Origin: Rikenellaceae bacterium
Lineage (GTDB): Bacteria > Bacteroidota > Bacteroidia > Bacteroidales > UBA932
Assembly: GCA_900769735.1 (NCBI GenBank)
Contig: CAAGHY010000062.1
Span: 1 to 61,530 of the forward strand
Direction of reading: 5' to 3'
Length of the DNA stretch: 61,530 bases
In this document: positions 23,594-32,565 of the stretch, piece after piece
How positions within the stretch are numbered: position 1 is the stretch's first letter
Layout: the number at the start of each line of letters is the position of its first letter
The notes under the pieces: generated by a model
The model's input: the letters and a program-made list of their open reading frames with translations, nothing else
Database searches by the model: none
What the model was told of the DNA's origin: nothing
Translations under genes and position numbers: made by a program

Positions 23594-25795
23594 TTATTTC
23601 AATCTGTTTATAGTTTTAAGAAGCTCATCTTTTGCAGCCTGGTCTTTCTCTGCATTGTAAAGTTCCTGGCACTGTGCAATAATATCCTCTTTTGCACTCG
23701 AATAAAGATACCATCCAAGAGCCTCAATTGCGGTAAGTCTCAACTCTGCATCCCCGGCAGTTTTTATTATGTGTACAAGCGGTGCAACAGCTTTTGGCTC
23801 ACAACCGTTTCTCCTTCCGCGTGCAAAGCTTCTCATCTCCTTAACTGACATTGAACCGTCCATTACAGAAGCAATCTCCTTTTCAATTGATTTGTCTGAG
23901 TTCTCCACAAGTTTCAAAAGTTTTGCAAACTCCTCTGCACCTCCCCAGTATGGAGTTGCATTGTTGCATTTCTCCAACTCTGCTACAATGTCAGCCCCAT
24001 TGTAACCTTTAAGATTACCTCTAAGCTGGAAGATCACACGGTCCGAAGTCATAGGATTCATAAGCCCTTTTGCTACAGCAGGTACAAGCTCCGGCGAATA
24101 GTTTTTGCCTGCATACATTGCTGCAAGACGCTGAGTAAGCTCATAATCATCCTGCAAACCAAGGATAATTGATTCAGGGAAGTTTGAATCCGCAATTTTT
24201 CTGATTGTGTTGAAAGCCTCAAGGCGCAACACTTTGCTGTTGCTGTTTTTCTGGATATCCAAAAGCTCCGCAGAAGTGATTGCGTTGTTGTTGTAAAGCA
24301 TCTGTATAGCCAAAGACTTGTAGTCACAAGCCAACTCATCCTCTACAGGTGCATACAAAACGCTTCTCCAGTATTTAACATCATTCTTCTTTGTAGTAAT
24401 GGCGTGGTTCACATCAAAGCCTTTTTTACCTGCAAAATGTGCAGGGATGTTCTGTGCACCAAACTCAAAGGTAGGGTCACCAATAAGGTGTGACTCCAAA
24501 GTAAGCTGGCCTTTTGCCCAGTTACCTGCAGAAACGCCCCAGTTAAGCAAGCCAATAAGCTCTGTTGTCCAGGTATCCTGAAGTGTGTTCACACTGTTTC
24601 CTTTAACCACAACAGTATTGCCAGGATTGAAGATATAGTGGCTGGCAATATAATCATCATTATTGAAGCTGCCATTATAGCAGGCATCAAGGATCACCAT
24701 TCTTGCGCCTGACTCATATCCCTCCAAATCAGAAATCACTATATCCATAGATGCAGCGTGAAGGCTGTCCTCCTTTGTCTTTACCGGATCTGTATAGTTG
24801 TCCAACCAGGACTCGGGAATATCAAAATTCTTCAGGAATCTATCTTTGGTTTTCTCCTTGTCCTTTGCAGAGCGCATTTTGCCTCTGAAATAGTTCTGGG
24901 CAAGGCTTATCCAACCTGCAGGGTCAGCCACAAAAGGAGAACCGTTCAAATACTGTGTATCCTCTGATCCGTGATGGTGAAGAACGGCCAAATCAATCTC
25001 TTTGTCAGCCACCGCAGACATAAGGCGGTTCTTTACATATTTGTCAAATGTAAAGTCTATATACTCCAGATTACCTTTCCTGCTGTTCAGGAACTGGAAC
25101 TGTTCAGAGAATGCAACGGCCTCATCTATACGGGCATTCATACTCTCAGAATTGTATCCGTGTCCGGCAAAATGAAGGATCTTGTCCATACCTGTCTTGC
25201 TCTGGTGTGCAGCAACAGCTTTCTGAAGGTATGCAGCAATCAGCTCATACTTGTTCTCCCCCTCAGGTGCCTTGATACGTGCTGTATATATATCACAGCA
25301 AAGTTCCTGTGCTCCACCTGGAAGAAGAGAATAATAGAAGAACAGTTTTTTGTCATCATCCTGTTTGATGAATTTGAACTCAAGGTCAAAATCATCATAG
25401 AAACGGTCTGAAGGGACTGACGAATCTTTGATGTCCATTTTCTGGTTCATCTTGAATGCAGTTGTAAAATGCTGTGCATCACGCAACATCGGGATTGGAA
25501 TATCACCAATGAACACTGCCCCTTCCAGATTCTGCGTCTTGTACATATTGTACAGATGAGCCTTGATTGAATCGGGATTGAACCATTTGTCCACCACAAG
25601 AACACCTTTCCTGTAGCTGTTACCGGTAGCTGCCACATAGGCATCCACCTGCTGCGGTATCTTCTCATAAGTTTTCTCATCTACAACCACTGCAAAGGTT
25701 GTCCCATTGTTTTTGTGAGCTTTTGCAAAAAGACTGCAGCTGAATCCTGCAAGCATCATAATGGCTGCCAAAGCCAGTTTGATCTGTTTTCTCAT
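23594..25795 (-). CDS. C25 (gingipain-fold) cysteine peptidase with C-terminal HEAT-like repeats
   Basis: A 733-aa exported protein of the caspase/gingipain clan. Catalytic candidates are His275 (VLHHHGS) and Cys372 (VILDACYNGS), in the same order and fold context as gingipains. A HGYNSES segment near 212 precedes them. The signal region ends near FSC (Cys20 could be lipidated) or ALFAKA-type cleavage. From about residue 480 onward the sequence is alpha-helical with repeated Leu/Ala-rich pairs (DDYELTQRLAAMYAG, LTAIEALGWYLY) typical of HEAT repeats, likely a protein-binding platform. No gingipain-type Ig or sorting domains are seen. It is the first gene of the operon with the TonB-dependent receptor. 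Confidence 0.82.
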   Translation of the reverse strand: MRKQIKLALAAIMMLAGFSCSLFAKAHKNNGTTFAVVVDEKTYEKIPQQVDAYVAATGNSYRKGVLVVDKWFNPDSIKAHLYNMYKTQNLEGAVFIGDIPIPMLRDAQHFTTAFKMNQKMDIKDSSVPSDRFYDDFDLEFKFIKQDDDKKLFFYYSLLPGGAQELCCDIYTARIKAPEGENKYELIAAYLQKAVAAHQSKTGMDKILHFAGHGYNSESMNARIDEAVAFSEQFQFLNSRKGNLEYIDFTFDKYVKNRLMSAVADKEIDLAVLHHHGSEDTQYLNGSPFVADPAGWISLAQNYFRGKMRSAKDKEKTKDRFLKNFDIPESWLDNYTDPVKTKEDSLHAASMDIVISDLEGYESGARMVILDACYNGSFNNDDYIASHYIFNPGNTVVVKGNSVNTLQDTWTTELIGLLNWGVSAGNWAKGQLTLESHLIGDPTFEFGAQNIPAHFAGKKGFDVNHAITTKKNDVKYWRSVLYAPVEDELACDYKSLAIQMLYNNNAITSAELLDIQKNSNSKVLRLEAFNTIRKIADSNFPESIILGLQDDYELTQRLAAMYAGKNYSPELVPAVAKGLMNPMTSDRVIFQLRGNLKGYNGADIVAELEKCNNATPYWGGAEEFAKLLKLVENSDKSIEKEIASVMDGSMSVKEMRSFARGRRNGCEPKAVAPLVHIIKTAGDAELRLTAIEALGWYLYSSAKEDIIAQCQELYNAEKDQAAKDELLKTINRLK

Positions 25796-25845
25796 ATCAA
25801 TATCAATTATTTATTCCAAATGAAACTCCGCTAAAAAACGAGGTG

Positions 25846-25853
25846 CAAAACTA
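25846..25853 (-). promoter_or_regulatory. Putative -7 box of the C25/TonB-receptor operon
   Basis: The minus strand reads TAGTTTTG (TAnnTTTG), 50 bases upstream of the peptidase ATG. No exact TTTG at the -33 position. Confidence 0.5.
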
Positions 25854-25956
25854 AATAAAAGTCTAACCCCACACATCACTAAAATCAGGTAATTGACAGC
25901 ATTCCCTCTTTGGGGAAGGAAGATTGGAATGAGGAAGAGAGGGAAGAGGATACAAA

Positions 25957-25986
25957 ACAAAAAAGCCCTGCATTCCTGCAAGGCTT
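25957..25986 (-). terminator. Terminator of tRNA-Lys
   Basis: On the minus strand AAGCCTTGCA-GGAA-TGCAGGGCTT forms a ten-pair stem with a tetraloop, followed by a T-run (TTTTTTG). It starts five bases after the tRNA 3' end. Confidence 0.88.
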
Positions 25987-25991
25987 CTTCG

Positions 25992-26064
25992 TGATCCGCC
26001 TGGGGCTCGAACCCAGGACCCCAACATTAAAAGTGTTGTGCTCTACCTGCTGAGCTAGCGAATC
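25992..26064 (-). tRNA. tRNA-Lys (UUU)
   Basis: Acceptor stem GATTCGC/GCGGATC (one G-U pair), D-arm GCTCAGCAGGTAGAGC, anticodon loop CTTTTAA with anticodon TTT (26031-26029), and T-arm with GGTTCGAGCC. The 3' CCA is not encoded. It has its own consensus promoter and terminator. Confidence 0.97.
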
Positions 26065-26080
26065 TCCCGTTTTGGGACTG

Positions 26081-26111
26081 CAAAAGTACAACATTTTTTT
26101 TAAACGCCAAA
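26081..26111 (-). promoter_or_regulatory. Consensus promoter of tRNA-Lys
   Basis: On the minus strand TTTG (26111-26108), 19 bases, TACTTTTG (26088-26081), an exact Bacteroidota consensus, placed 16 bases before the tRNA 5' end. Confidence 0.85.
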
Positions 26112-26148
26112 CTTTTCAGCCCAAAACTTCTAAAAAAACTTCATTTTT

Positions 26149-26991
26149 CTAAATTTCTTTAAGAATCGGATAGGTTGCCTCCCAGTCAGCAACCTTCACC
26201 TGAAACCGGTTATATGAGTAATCCACCTCAATTTCAATATCTTCCAGTGAAAGGCTGCCCATATCATATCCGTTTTCATATAAATATTCCCCAAGAGGCA
26301 CCTCTGTATCAATTTTCACCACCCCCAATGAGCCGTCGGGATTAAGATCCCTTATATAAAGTTTCAACAATACATTCTCAGTATCTGGCTGCCTCCATAT
26401 CCTGCTCCTGAAATGTGTGTAATAATCACCTTTTCCATATTCAACCGCATAGGAAACAACCGGTTTATAAAGGAATTCCTTTGATACATAGAATCCGGAA
26501 CTTGCACATATAATGGATACTTCAGCTTCATAATCGTTCCCTACCCATCCTTTCACAAATATATCTACAGTGGCAAACTCCTTCCCGGGAATAACCTTCA
26601 CATAAGAGTTCTCCCCTTTTGTACTTACAGTCCCTCCAAAGAAATAGAGAGAGTCCGCCCATACATCGGGAATCTTTTCAAAACAGGTGTCATATGAATA
26701 GTTCTCCTCTATATGGGTGGCATCTCTCATATTTCCCCACATAAAACACCTCACATCATCTGACCTTGGTACAAGAACTGTATATGGCTCCCCATAAGAA
26801 CGTCTGAATATGGTATCCTTGAAAAGCAGAGTACCGTCTTTGTCAAAAAGCCACATCTGCCACTCCTTGATGGATTTGTCCACTTCCTGCAAATCTACAA
26901 CAAGGTAATTGGGGCACCCGTCCCTGTCCTCCAGCACAGTACAGCCACCAAGGAACAATGCCCCCGCCACAAATGCATAAACAAGATTCAT
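26149..26991 (-). CDS. FimB/Mfa2 family fimbrial anchor subunit
   Basis: Lipoprotein of the Mfa2/FimB family, which anchors type V fimbriae to the outer membrane and limits their length. The 280-aa sequence has a lipobox (LGGC, Cys17), then CPNYLVVDL, beta-rich transthyretin-like domains with the family-like WLFDKDGTLLF and VRCFMWGN segments, and a C-terminal ANW-type strand (KVADWEATYP). It is the last gene of the fimbrial operon, six bases after the major fimbrillin gene. Family assignment is from pattern; no Mfa3-5 tip genes are present. Confidence 0.82.
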   Translation of the reverse strand: MNLVYAFVAGALFLGGCTVLEDRDGCPNYLVVDLQEVDKSIKEWQMWLFDKDGTLLFKDTIFRRSYGEPYTVLVPRSDDVRCFMWGNMRDATHIEENYSYDTCFEKIPDVWADSLYFFGGTVSTKGENSYVKVIPGKEFATVDIFVKGWVGNDYEAEVSIICASSGFYVSKEFLYKPVVSYAVEYGKGDYYTHFRSRIWRQPDTENVLLKLYIRDLNPDGSLGVVKIDTEVPLGEYLYENGYDMGSLSLEDIEIEVDYSYNRFQVKVADWEATYPILKEI

Positions 26992-26997
26992 ATCCGG

Positions 26998-28026
26998 CTA
27001 GAATTCAACAACAGTTCCAGCAATTGAATTCCATCCCTGCACATTTAACCTCATCTCCAAAGTACCGTACTCCAAATCCTTGTCAGGATCAAGTGATCCG
27101 GGTCTGTAAATTTTCACATCTACAGTATAACTGCTGTTTCTCCTAAGATTCTTGATTGGAATGGGGTAATAATAGGTGATTCCATCCAATGTACCCTCAA
27201 TCACCAGCCTTGTAAACCTGTTGTCATCCGTTTCAATATTCATGTTGTTTTCATAGCAGTAGTAATAGTGAGGTGTGCTGTAGGTTGTCTCACTGATGCT
27301 TTCAGTCAATTCATCATACAGCATTCCCTGCATTGTAATCCCGGTCATATCTTCCGGTACATATTTTTTATAGTTCACTATTTTCAAGTCTGAGCCGCTT
27401 CCATCCCACAGACGTTTCTGTGCCTGTACATTTGTAAGGTATGCCTTCACATTCTGCAAAGGGACCCCAGCAAACGGGGAACCTGCAAAAGAAACGGTAA
27501 CCGAGTTAAGCCTGATCCTTGAAACCATTCTGGTCAAAACCAATGACAAGGCAGTCTCTGAATTCACAGTTACCTCCTGCGAGGCAAACATAACAAAGTT
27601 CCTCACATTCTCCTTGCACAGATCTACCAACTGACTTTCAATGTTTTCTCTGGTAACACCGTCGGACCAGTCTTCTTTTTGTGAATTGGCAATTACATAA
27701 ACCATCTTTTTACCTGTTGTTGTCTTTACAACAATATTTGAAAGATTGCCCAACTCATTACCAGTGAGCTTTTTATAACCGTCAAACATACCGTCATCAG
27801 CAGCCCCCTCGTGAACCCTGAAGACAAATATCTCCAGTGTATTGATATTATTGTCTTCATACTGGTCACCATGTCCGTCTCCCGAAGCCCTTGTAATTAC
27901 ATCATTCACCAATGAAATCTTGATCAGCCCCTCCTGCCCAGGGATCTCCTCACTCCTGATTTCCTCTTTCGTGCAACTGCTCGCCATTGCTGCAATTGCC
28001 CCCATAGCAATAAATACTTTCTTCAT
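26998..28026 (-). CDS. Major fimbrillin, FimA/Mfa1-like lipoprotein
   Basis: Type V pilin precursor. I chose the ATG at 28026 (MKKVFIAMG), giving 342 aa with a lipobox (MASSC, Cys18). An upstream start would put 17 basic residues before the signal peptide. In Porphyromonas, fimbrillins are lipidated, moved to the surface and cut after an Arg by Rgp gingipain, freeing a groove filled by the next subunit's strand. Here Arg46-Ala47 (VITR/ASG) occupies the matching position. The body is beta-rich, with the C-terminal strand LEMRLNVQGWNSI. The downstream neighbour is the anchor subunit. Confidence 0.82.
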   Translation of the reverse strand: MKKVFIAMGAIAAMASSCTKEEIRSEEIPGQEGLIKISLVNDVITRASGDGHGDQYEDNNINTLEIFVFRVHEGAADDGMFDGYKKLTGNELGNLSNIVVKTTTGKKMVYVIANSQKEDWSDGVTRENIESQLVDLCKENVRNFVMFASQEVTVNSETALSLVLTRMVSRIRLNSVTVSFAGSPFAGVPLQNVKAYLTNVQAQKRLWDGSGSDLKIVNYKKYVPEDMTGITMQGMLYDELTESISETTYSTPHYYYCYENNMNIETDDNRFTRLVIEGTLDGITYYYPIPIKNLRRNSSYTVDVKIYRPGSLDPDKDLEYGTLEMRLNVQGWNSIAGTVVEF

Positions 28027-28039
28027 AACTTGTTTTGGT

Positions 28040-29974
28040 TTAGTTTTTAAAAATTTCATATTTTTTGATAAGTGCACTTATTTCCGGATCAAGGTTTCCT
28101 CTGTGCCGCATTGTGTCATCCTGCTCCACCGAGTTCATAAAATACTGTACAGCAAGAGGTTCATTTCCAAGTCTGCTGTAAACCACTGCAAGCATATAGT
28201 CCCTTCTGGCATCCCTTGGCAATCCAAGCAGCACCTGCAGAGCAGACTGGTTATAATCCATACACACAAACGCTACAGCTGTATTGTAGCAGTCATATGG
28301 ACGGAGCAAGGTTACCGCTCTTTTGTAATCCCTCCCCTTCAACGCCTCAACACCGTTCATATATGCTGTATCCAGTTCCGTTGTATGTACGGTATCCTTA
28401 ACCACACCTTTCCGGTGCAGCTTGAAATTGAACTTCACCCTCCTGAGCTTGGGATAAATCTCCTCCTTAACATACCTGAAATCCTTTGTCTTTTTCAAGG
28501 CATCTTCCCTGGCATCCAGATCTGCAATACCATACAGTGCCATAATAACCCCTCTGTCCGCAAGCAGAGTATCATTCACCACCAGGGAATACAACCCGTC
28601 CCAATCCTCCGGCACAGCTGAAACCTTAATGTTTCCCACATCAAAATTCCCCTCTTCCTTTTCTTCTTCCCGATAGTTTTCATCAGCATTTATCTTCCAC
28701 ACTTCCCGTTCCACAGAATCCCTGCAATACTCCACATAGTCAGAAACATATTTTCTTATGGCCTCCCCCCTTTTGAATGAGACCTTTTCATTCACACCCA
28801 ACCTCCCATCCGGGGAACCGCTGGCCGTAATGAGTATTGAATCCATCACATATTCACTGTTGCCCAATATTTGGGAGATGTTTCTCCTTATGGAGGAGAG
28901 TTCCTTGCCGTTAAGGGAGTAATCCGGATCTATCTCCCATCTGTTCTTCCTGAACTCTATGTTATAGGATGTGCTCAGATCAAGATCCCTGTACACCACT
29001 TTTTTCAGATATCTTTTTGATTCATCTGCAAAAGAGGATATTGAACTTATGTAAAATGTAATTGGGTCCGTCATCTCCAGGTTGCACAGCTTGCGTCCAT
29101 TGGTATATACCTCCCCGTGCATCACCATATCCACTCTTTTCAATCCAGGCCTTGTCTTCAAGGTCTGCACATAGTAATACCTTATTCCATTCATTGATTT
29201 GTCATATACAACTGAATCAAGCCTTACACCCCCATTGGGAAAAGGATCCACCACAAATCTGTTGTAGACACTCTTCTCCGCTCCTGCCCTGTTGGCATTC
29301 ATTTTATCCATAAGCTTCATTCTGTAATGCTGACCGGCCTTATTGCGCAAGCTGTCCAACCCTACTCCTCCAGAATAGTGTTCTGCCCTTGCCATAAACC
29401 TTTCCAGAAGCTTTTGCCTTACAAAAAGGGTATCAGCCACCTCCTGCGGAACAATCTTCCGCATATAGTTCCCGTACATACTGTGCTCCCAGTTCTGTAC
29501 CCTGCGGAACCTCTCACCTGTAACATAAATCATATCAGCAGCAAGGGTATCCCCCAACACATAATACTGTGGCGTGAAACGTACCTGCCACATCCTGTTC
29601 TGCAACTCCAGCGGCACGGAGAGTTCAAACACAAGATCCACTGCGCCATTGCGTTCGGCAACGTGCCTGAACTTGGCCACCACAACTATTTCATCCAGTT
29701 CATCTGCGGCAACCATCTCACCGCTCTCCTCATCTTTAACGGCATTCATAATAATCCTGTTACCCTGCAGGTCAGTAACCTCCACAATCTGGGCACCATC
29801 ATCCCCACCAGGCTGCAACTGGTTGCAATCCACATCATCCAGGCTGCCAACAGCCACACGTGCGGTAATCCCGGAATCCTTAAGGAGTGCCAGTTTCCTT
29901 CCTCCGGCACAACCTTGAAACAGAAGGAAACACACCACCAGAACAGCACCTTTATAATACACTCCAGTCTTCAT
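28040..29974 (-). CDS. DUF3868/OmpA-like lipoprotein of the fimbrial operon
   Basis: A 644-aa lipoprotein (FQGC, Cys22). The first part (about 85-180) is a beta domain of the DUF3868 kind. A region near 370-440 (ILITASGSPDG, LGVNEKVSFKRGEAI) resembles an OmpA-type peptidoglycan-binding domain, and the C-terminal 110 residues are helical and TPR-like (GVEALKGRDYKRAVTLL, AVVYSRLGNEPLAVQYF). DUF3575-DUF3868 pairs precede fimbrial genes in Bacteroidales, so it probably helps assemble or anchor the fimbria. It starts one base after the DUF3575 stop. Confidence 0.75.
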   Translation of the reverse strand: MKTGVYYKGAVLVVCFLLFQGCAGGRKLALLKDSGITARVAVGSLDDVDCNQLQPGGDDGAQIVEVTDLQGNRIIMNAVKDEESGEMVAADELDEIVVVAKFRHVAERNGAVDLVFELSVPLELQNRMWQVRFTPQYYVLGDTLAADMIYVTGERFRRVQNWEHSMYGNYMRKIVPQEVADTLFVRQKLLERFMARAEHYSGGVGLDSLRNKAGQHYRMKLMDKMNANRAGAEKSVYNRFVVDPFPNGGVRLDSVVYDKSMNGIRYYYVQTLKTRPGLKRVDMVMHGEVYTNGRKLCNLEMTDPITFYISSISSFADESKRYLKKVVYRDLDLSTSYNIEFRKNRWEIDPDYSLNGKELSSIRRNISQILGNSEYVMDSILITASGSPDGRLGVNEKVSFKRGEAIRKYVSDYVEYCRDSVEREVWKINADENYREEEKEEGNFDVGNIKVSAVPEDWDGLYSLVVNDTLLADRGVIMALYGIADLDAREDALKKTKDFRYVKEEIYPKLRRVKFNFKLHRKGVVKDTVHTTELDTAYMNGVEALKGRDYKRAVTLLRPYDCYNTAVAFVCMDYNQSALQVLLGLPRDARRDYMLAVVYSRLGNEPLAVQYFMNSVEQDDTMRHRGNLDPEISALIKKYEIFKN

Positions 29975-29975
29975 A

Positions 29976-30530
29976 TTACAGTATCAGTGAAAGCTGTACC
30001 AGCATATTTGAAGGTGCCACAAATATCTTCTTCCCCTTTTCCTCCACTTTGCCGCATTTTGGGCAAGAATATCTGGTATAGGATGTACCGCCACCTTGCA
30101 ATCCCAATGCGAAATCAAGGTTCCACCTTTCATTCAGCATAAGAGAGTAACCTCCTCCGAAAGTGAGTGATCCCGCCGCACCTTCATACGCATACTCATC
30201 CTTGATTCCACCGGTATTATAAAGTGAGCCTCCCAAATGGGAATTTAGGAACCATCCGCTGTTGGTATACCAGAACCAGTATCTGGCACCCAAGGCAACT
30301 CCGGCAACCCTGTTCTGCTTCTGTCCGTATATATTGAAAGTAAAAGGATTGTACCTGCCCCTTGCATAAAAGGACCATTTGGGCAACGGGTTTAAACCAA
30401 ACTCCACATTGATTGTTCCAAGATTAAGGTAATCCAGCAGATTGGTTGCCACATACATATTCTGCGCCGCTGCATTGCCGCTTAAAAGGAGCGCCGCAAG
30501 CGCTGCCACAAGAATGTTGATTTTTTTCAT
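29976..30530 (-). CDS. DUF3575 outer-membrane protein of the fimbrial operon
   Basis: I place the start at the ATG at 30530 (MKKINILVAAL), which gives 184 aa with a clear signal peptide (cut after AAAQ, about 23); an in-frame extension upstream adds 42 residues of unlikely basic sequence. The mature protein begins with NMYVATNLLDYLNLGTINVEFG, characteristic of DUF3575, and continues with beta strands rich in aromatic residues, compatible with an 8-strand barrel. A Cys pair (SCPKCGK) lies in a loop near residue 156. It leads the fimbrial operon. Confidence 0.8.
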   Translation of the reverse strand: MKKINILVAALAALLLSGNAAAQNMYVATNLLDYLNLGTINVEFGLNPLPKWSFYARGRYNPFTFNIYGQKQNRVAGVALGARYWFWYTNSGWFLNSHLGGSLYNTGGIKDEYAYEGAAGSLTFGGGYSLMLNERWNLDFALGLQGGGTSYTRYSCPKCGKVEEKGKKIFVAPSNMLVQLSLIL

Positions 30531-30714
30531 CGCAAAATTTTTTCTGCGAAAATACCCGGCTTCCGCAAGGATGCGCTCCTGAAAAAGATAAACATACCGG
30601 TTCTTTGAAATTTTTTTCTTTTTCAGGAATCCTGTTGCTCTTTTTAAAAAAGACAAAAACTCATTATGTGCATAATTTGCTTTTCACTAAAAAATAACAT
30701 CAAAATTTACAGTT

Positions 30715-31248
30715 ATGGAAAAAAGACATTGGTGGGGTCCCCTTATTCTGGGGATAATAATTCTGCTGTTGGGAGCGGCAATCCTGCTGTTTCCTCAGAC
30801 AAGCTATCTTACAATGGCCCTAATGTTCGGCCTTGTGATCATTCTGTCGGGAGTAATGTACATAGGAATGGCAACTTCCAGGGATGTGCGTGGCAAAGGG
30901 TGGCTGATTGCTTCAGGTATCATTGAGATAATTCTGGGTATTGCCCTTACGGCAATGCCGGCTGTATCAGCAATTGCCCTTCCTCTTTGCTTGGGATTCT
31001 GGCTTCTGTTCAAAGGTTGTTCTCTCATTGGAATAGGTTACGGTCTCCGAAATACAGAAGGAAGCGGCTGGGGATGGACAATCTTTTCGGCCATTATGCT
31101 TATCATCTGCGGTATAATAATCCTTATGCAGCCCATACTCTACGGTATGGAGGCCGTCATATGGTGGACAGGTATATCATTCCTCATTGGTGGAGGCACC
31201 CTTATGAACTATGCCTTCAAGCTGAAAAATGATCCCACAATAGGATAA
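30715..31248 (+). CDS. HdeD-like (DUF308) membrane protein
   Basis: Inner-membrane protein of 177 aa with six hydrophobic helices arranged as three similar hairpins (WWGPLILGIIILLLGAAILL, ASGIIEIILGIALTAMP, WTIFSAIMLIICGIIILMQP). That repeat pattern defines the DUF308/HdeD family, associated in enterobacteria with acid resistance. Function in Bacteroidota is not established. It is monocistronic with a strong terminator. Confidence 0.87.
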   Translation: MEKRHWWGPLILGIIILLLGAAILLFPQTSYLTMALMFGLVIILSGVMYIGMATSRDVRGKGWLIASGIIEIILGIALTAMPAVSAIALPLCLGFWLLFKGCSLIGIGYGLRNTEGSGWGWTIFSAIMLIICGIIILMQPILYGMEAVIWWTGISFLIGGGTLMNYAFKLKNDPTIG

Positions 31249-31250
31249 AA

Positions 31251-31286
31251 AACGGGCCCCGGAAATCTCCGGAGCCCGTTTTTTTT
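31251..31286 (+). terminator. Terminator after the HdeD-like gene
   Basis: AACGGGC/GCCCGTT outer stem and CCGGA/TCCGG inner stem around AATC, followed by a run of T residues. Confidence 0.92.
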
Positions 31287-31307
31287 GTTCAAGTGCAAAG
31301 TGTTGCG

Positions 31308-32558
31308 CTAGAAATTAACCCTCAATGACATCTGCATCCTGTTGTTGTGATGGTATGTGTCATCAATGTTGCGTCTGCTTCCCCAAAGATACTCCACACC
31401 TGTACTCAACACCGGTGAAACCTTGTATATCAGGTTGGTTACAAAGTAAGAGGCATTCTTGTACGTTCCGTCAGGCATAGGTTTTGCCTTGTCGGGAAGA
31501 AAACACTTCACCTCACTGAAGGTGGCTGACGCAGACAATTTCTGGGAAATGACATACTGCAGCCCAAGGTAAGATGCCACAACCTCAACACCTTCCATAC
31601 CGCCGCTGCCATCCTTCAAAGGAACCATATCCATTCCAAGCCCCTGCAAATCCTGCACGTATGAGGCAATTCCCTTTCCAAACACACTCTGGCTGTATAG
31701 GGTAAACCTCTTCCCGAAAGGGCTGGCGCCACTCAGTTTGATACCCAAACCCATCTCGTTCTCCCTGCTTCTGGAGACATTGTTGTAATATCCCATATTT
31801 CTCATTATTCCGGAAAGTCTCAACCATCCTTTCCCCTCTTTCCAACTGTACTGCACATATAGAGGGATATCAGGGATACGCTGGTTTACAGCATCCCTGT
31901 CCATCACATATGTTGCATTTACAAACGGCATCTCAAGTCCTATACCCACTTTCCAGTGCTTTGTAAGGGCAAGCTGGTAATCAATTACGGTGTTGAAGAG
32001 GAATGTCATTGCATTGGGGCCCTGCTGGTCTATGGTCTGGGCTGCCGCTGCACCATCTGTAAAGAGGCTGGTTGTGTAACCCACCGTAAGATTGCGGTAG
32101 GTGAGGTATGCCGCCTTCAATGAGAATCCGTAGGAATCCATTCCGTCTGCAAACCCAAAATCTATGTAGGCACCCACTTTATTTTCAGTTTGCGGCAGAG
32201 CCACAAAGTTGAAGAAGATGTTTGATGATGCCGCACTCATCTGCCACAAGTAACTGTTTCCCGGAGGGTTGTCCATAGGAATTGCACTTGTAACAAAGTA
32301 TACAGGACTCTCAATAGGGTTACCGAAATCATACGATACAGAACCCCTTATGTATCCACCTATACCCAAATAGAACTCCTGCTCCTTGCCTATCACTGAG
32401 AATCTTGGCATTCCCGGAGCGTTGAAATACTTTGGAGCATTCTCCTCCAAAACTTTAAGCACTACTGTATCTCTCACCTGTGCATCAGCTCTCTGCACAT
32501 TAAGGAGAGAAATGGTGGCCGCAAATATGCCGGCCACCATAATTTTTGCAAGTTTCAT
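31308..32558 (-). CDS. Porin-like outer-membrane protein (DcaP-type)
   Basis: A 416-aa exported protein with a signal peptide (MKLAKIMVAG start, cut near ADAQ) and a long amphipathic beta-strand pattern ending in a terminal Phe (MSLRVNF). A short polar N-terminal linker precedes FYLGIGGYIRGSVSYDFG. This resembles DcaP-like and other sixteen-strand porins of Bacteroidota. I use the ATG at 32558; an earlier in-frame start would require TTG and overlap the upstream gene. It lies seven bases after the OmpA-family gene, so they form an operon. Substrate unknown. Confidence 0.72.
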   Translation of the reverse strand: MKLAKIMVAGIFAATISLLNVQRADAQVRDTVVLKVLEENAPKYFNAPGMPRFSVIGKEQEFYLGIGGYIRGSVSYDFGNPIESPVYFVTSAIPMDNPPGNSYLWQMSAASSNIFFNFVALPQTENKVGAYIDFGFADGMDSYGFSLKAAYLTYRNLTVGYTTSLFTDGAAAAQTIDQQGPNAMTFLFNTVIDYQLALTKHWKVGIGLEMPFVNATYVMDRDAVNQRIPDIPLYVQYSWKEGKGWLRLSGIMRNMGYYNNVSRSRENEMGLGIKLSGASPFGKRFTLYSQSVFGKGIASYVQDLQGLGMDMVPLKDGSGGMEGVEVVASYLGLQYVISQKLSASATFSEVKCFLPDKAKPMPDGTYKNASYFVTNLIYKVSPVLSTGVEYLWGSRRNIDDTYHHNNRMQMSLRVNF

Positions 32559-32565
32559 CTTAATA

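Noticed and set aside
28040..30142. Long plus-strand frames across the fimbrial genes (for example 29327-30142)
   Set aside because: Antisense to well-supported DUF3868 and DUF3575 genes; no domains and His/Pro-rich shadow composition.
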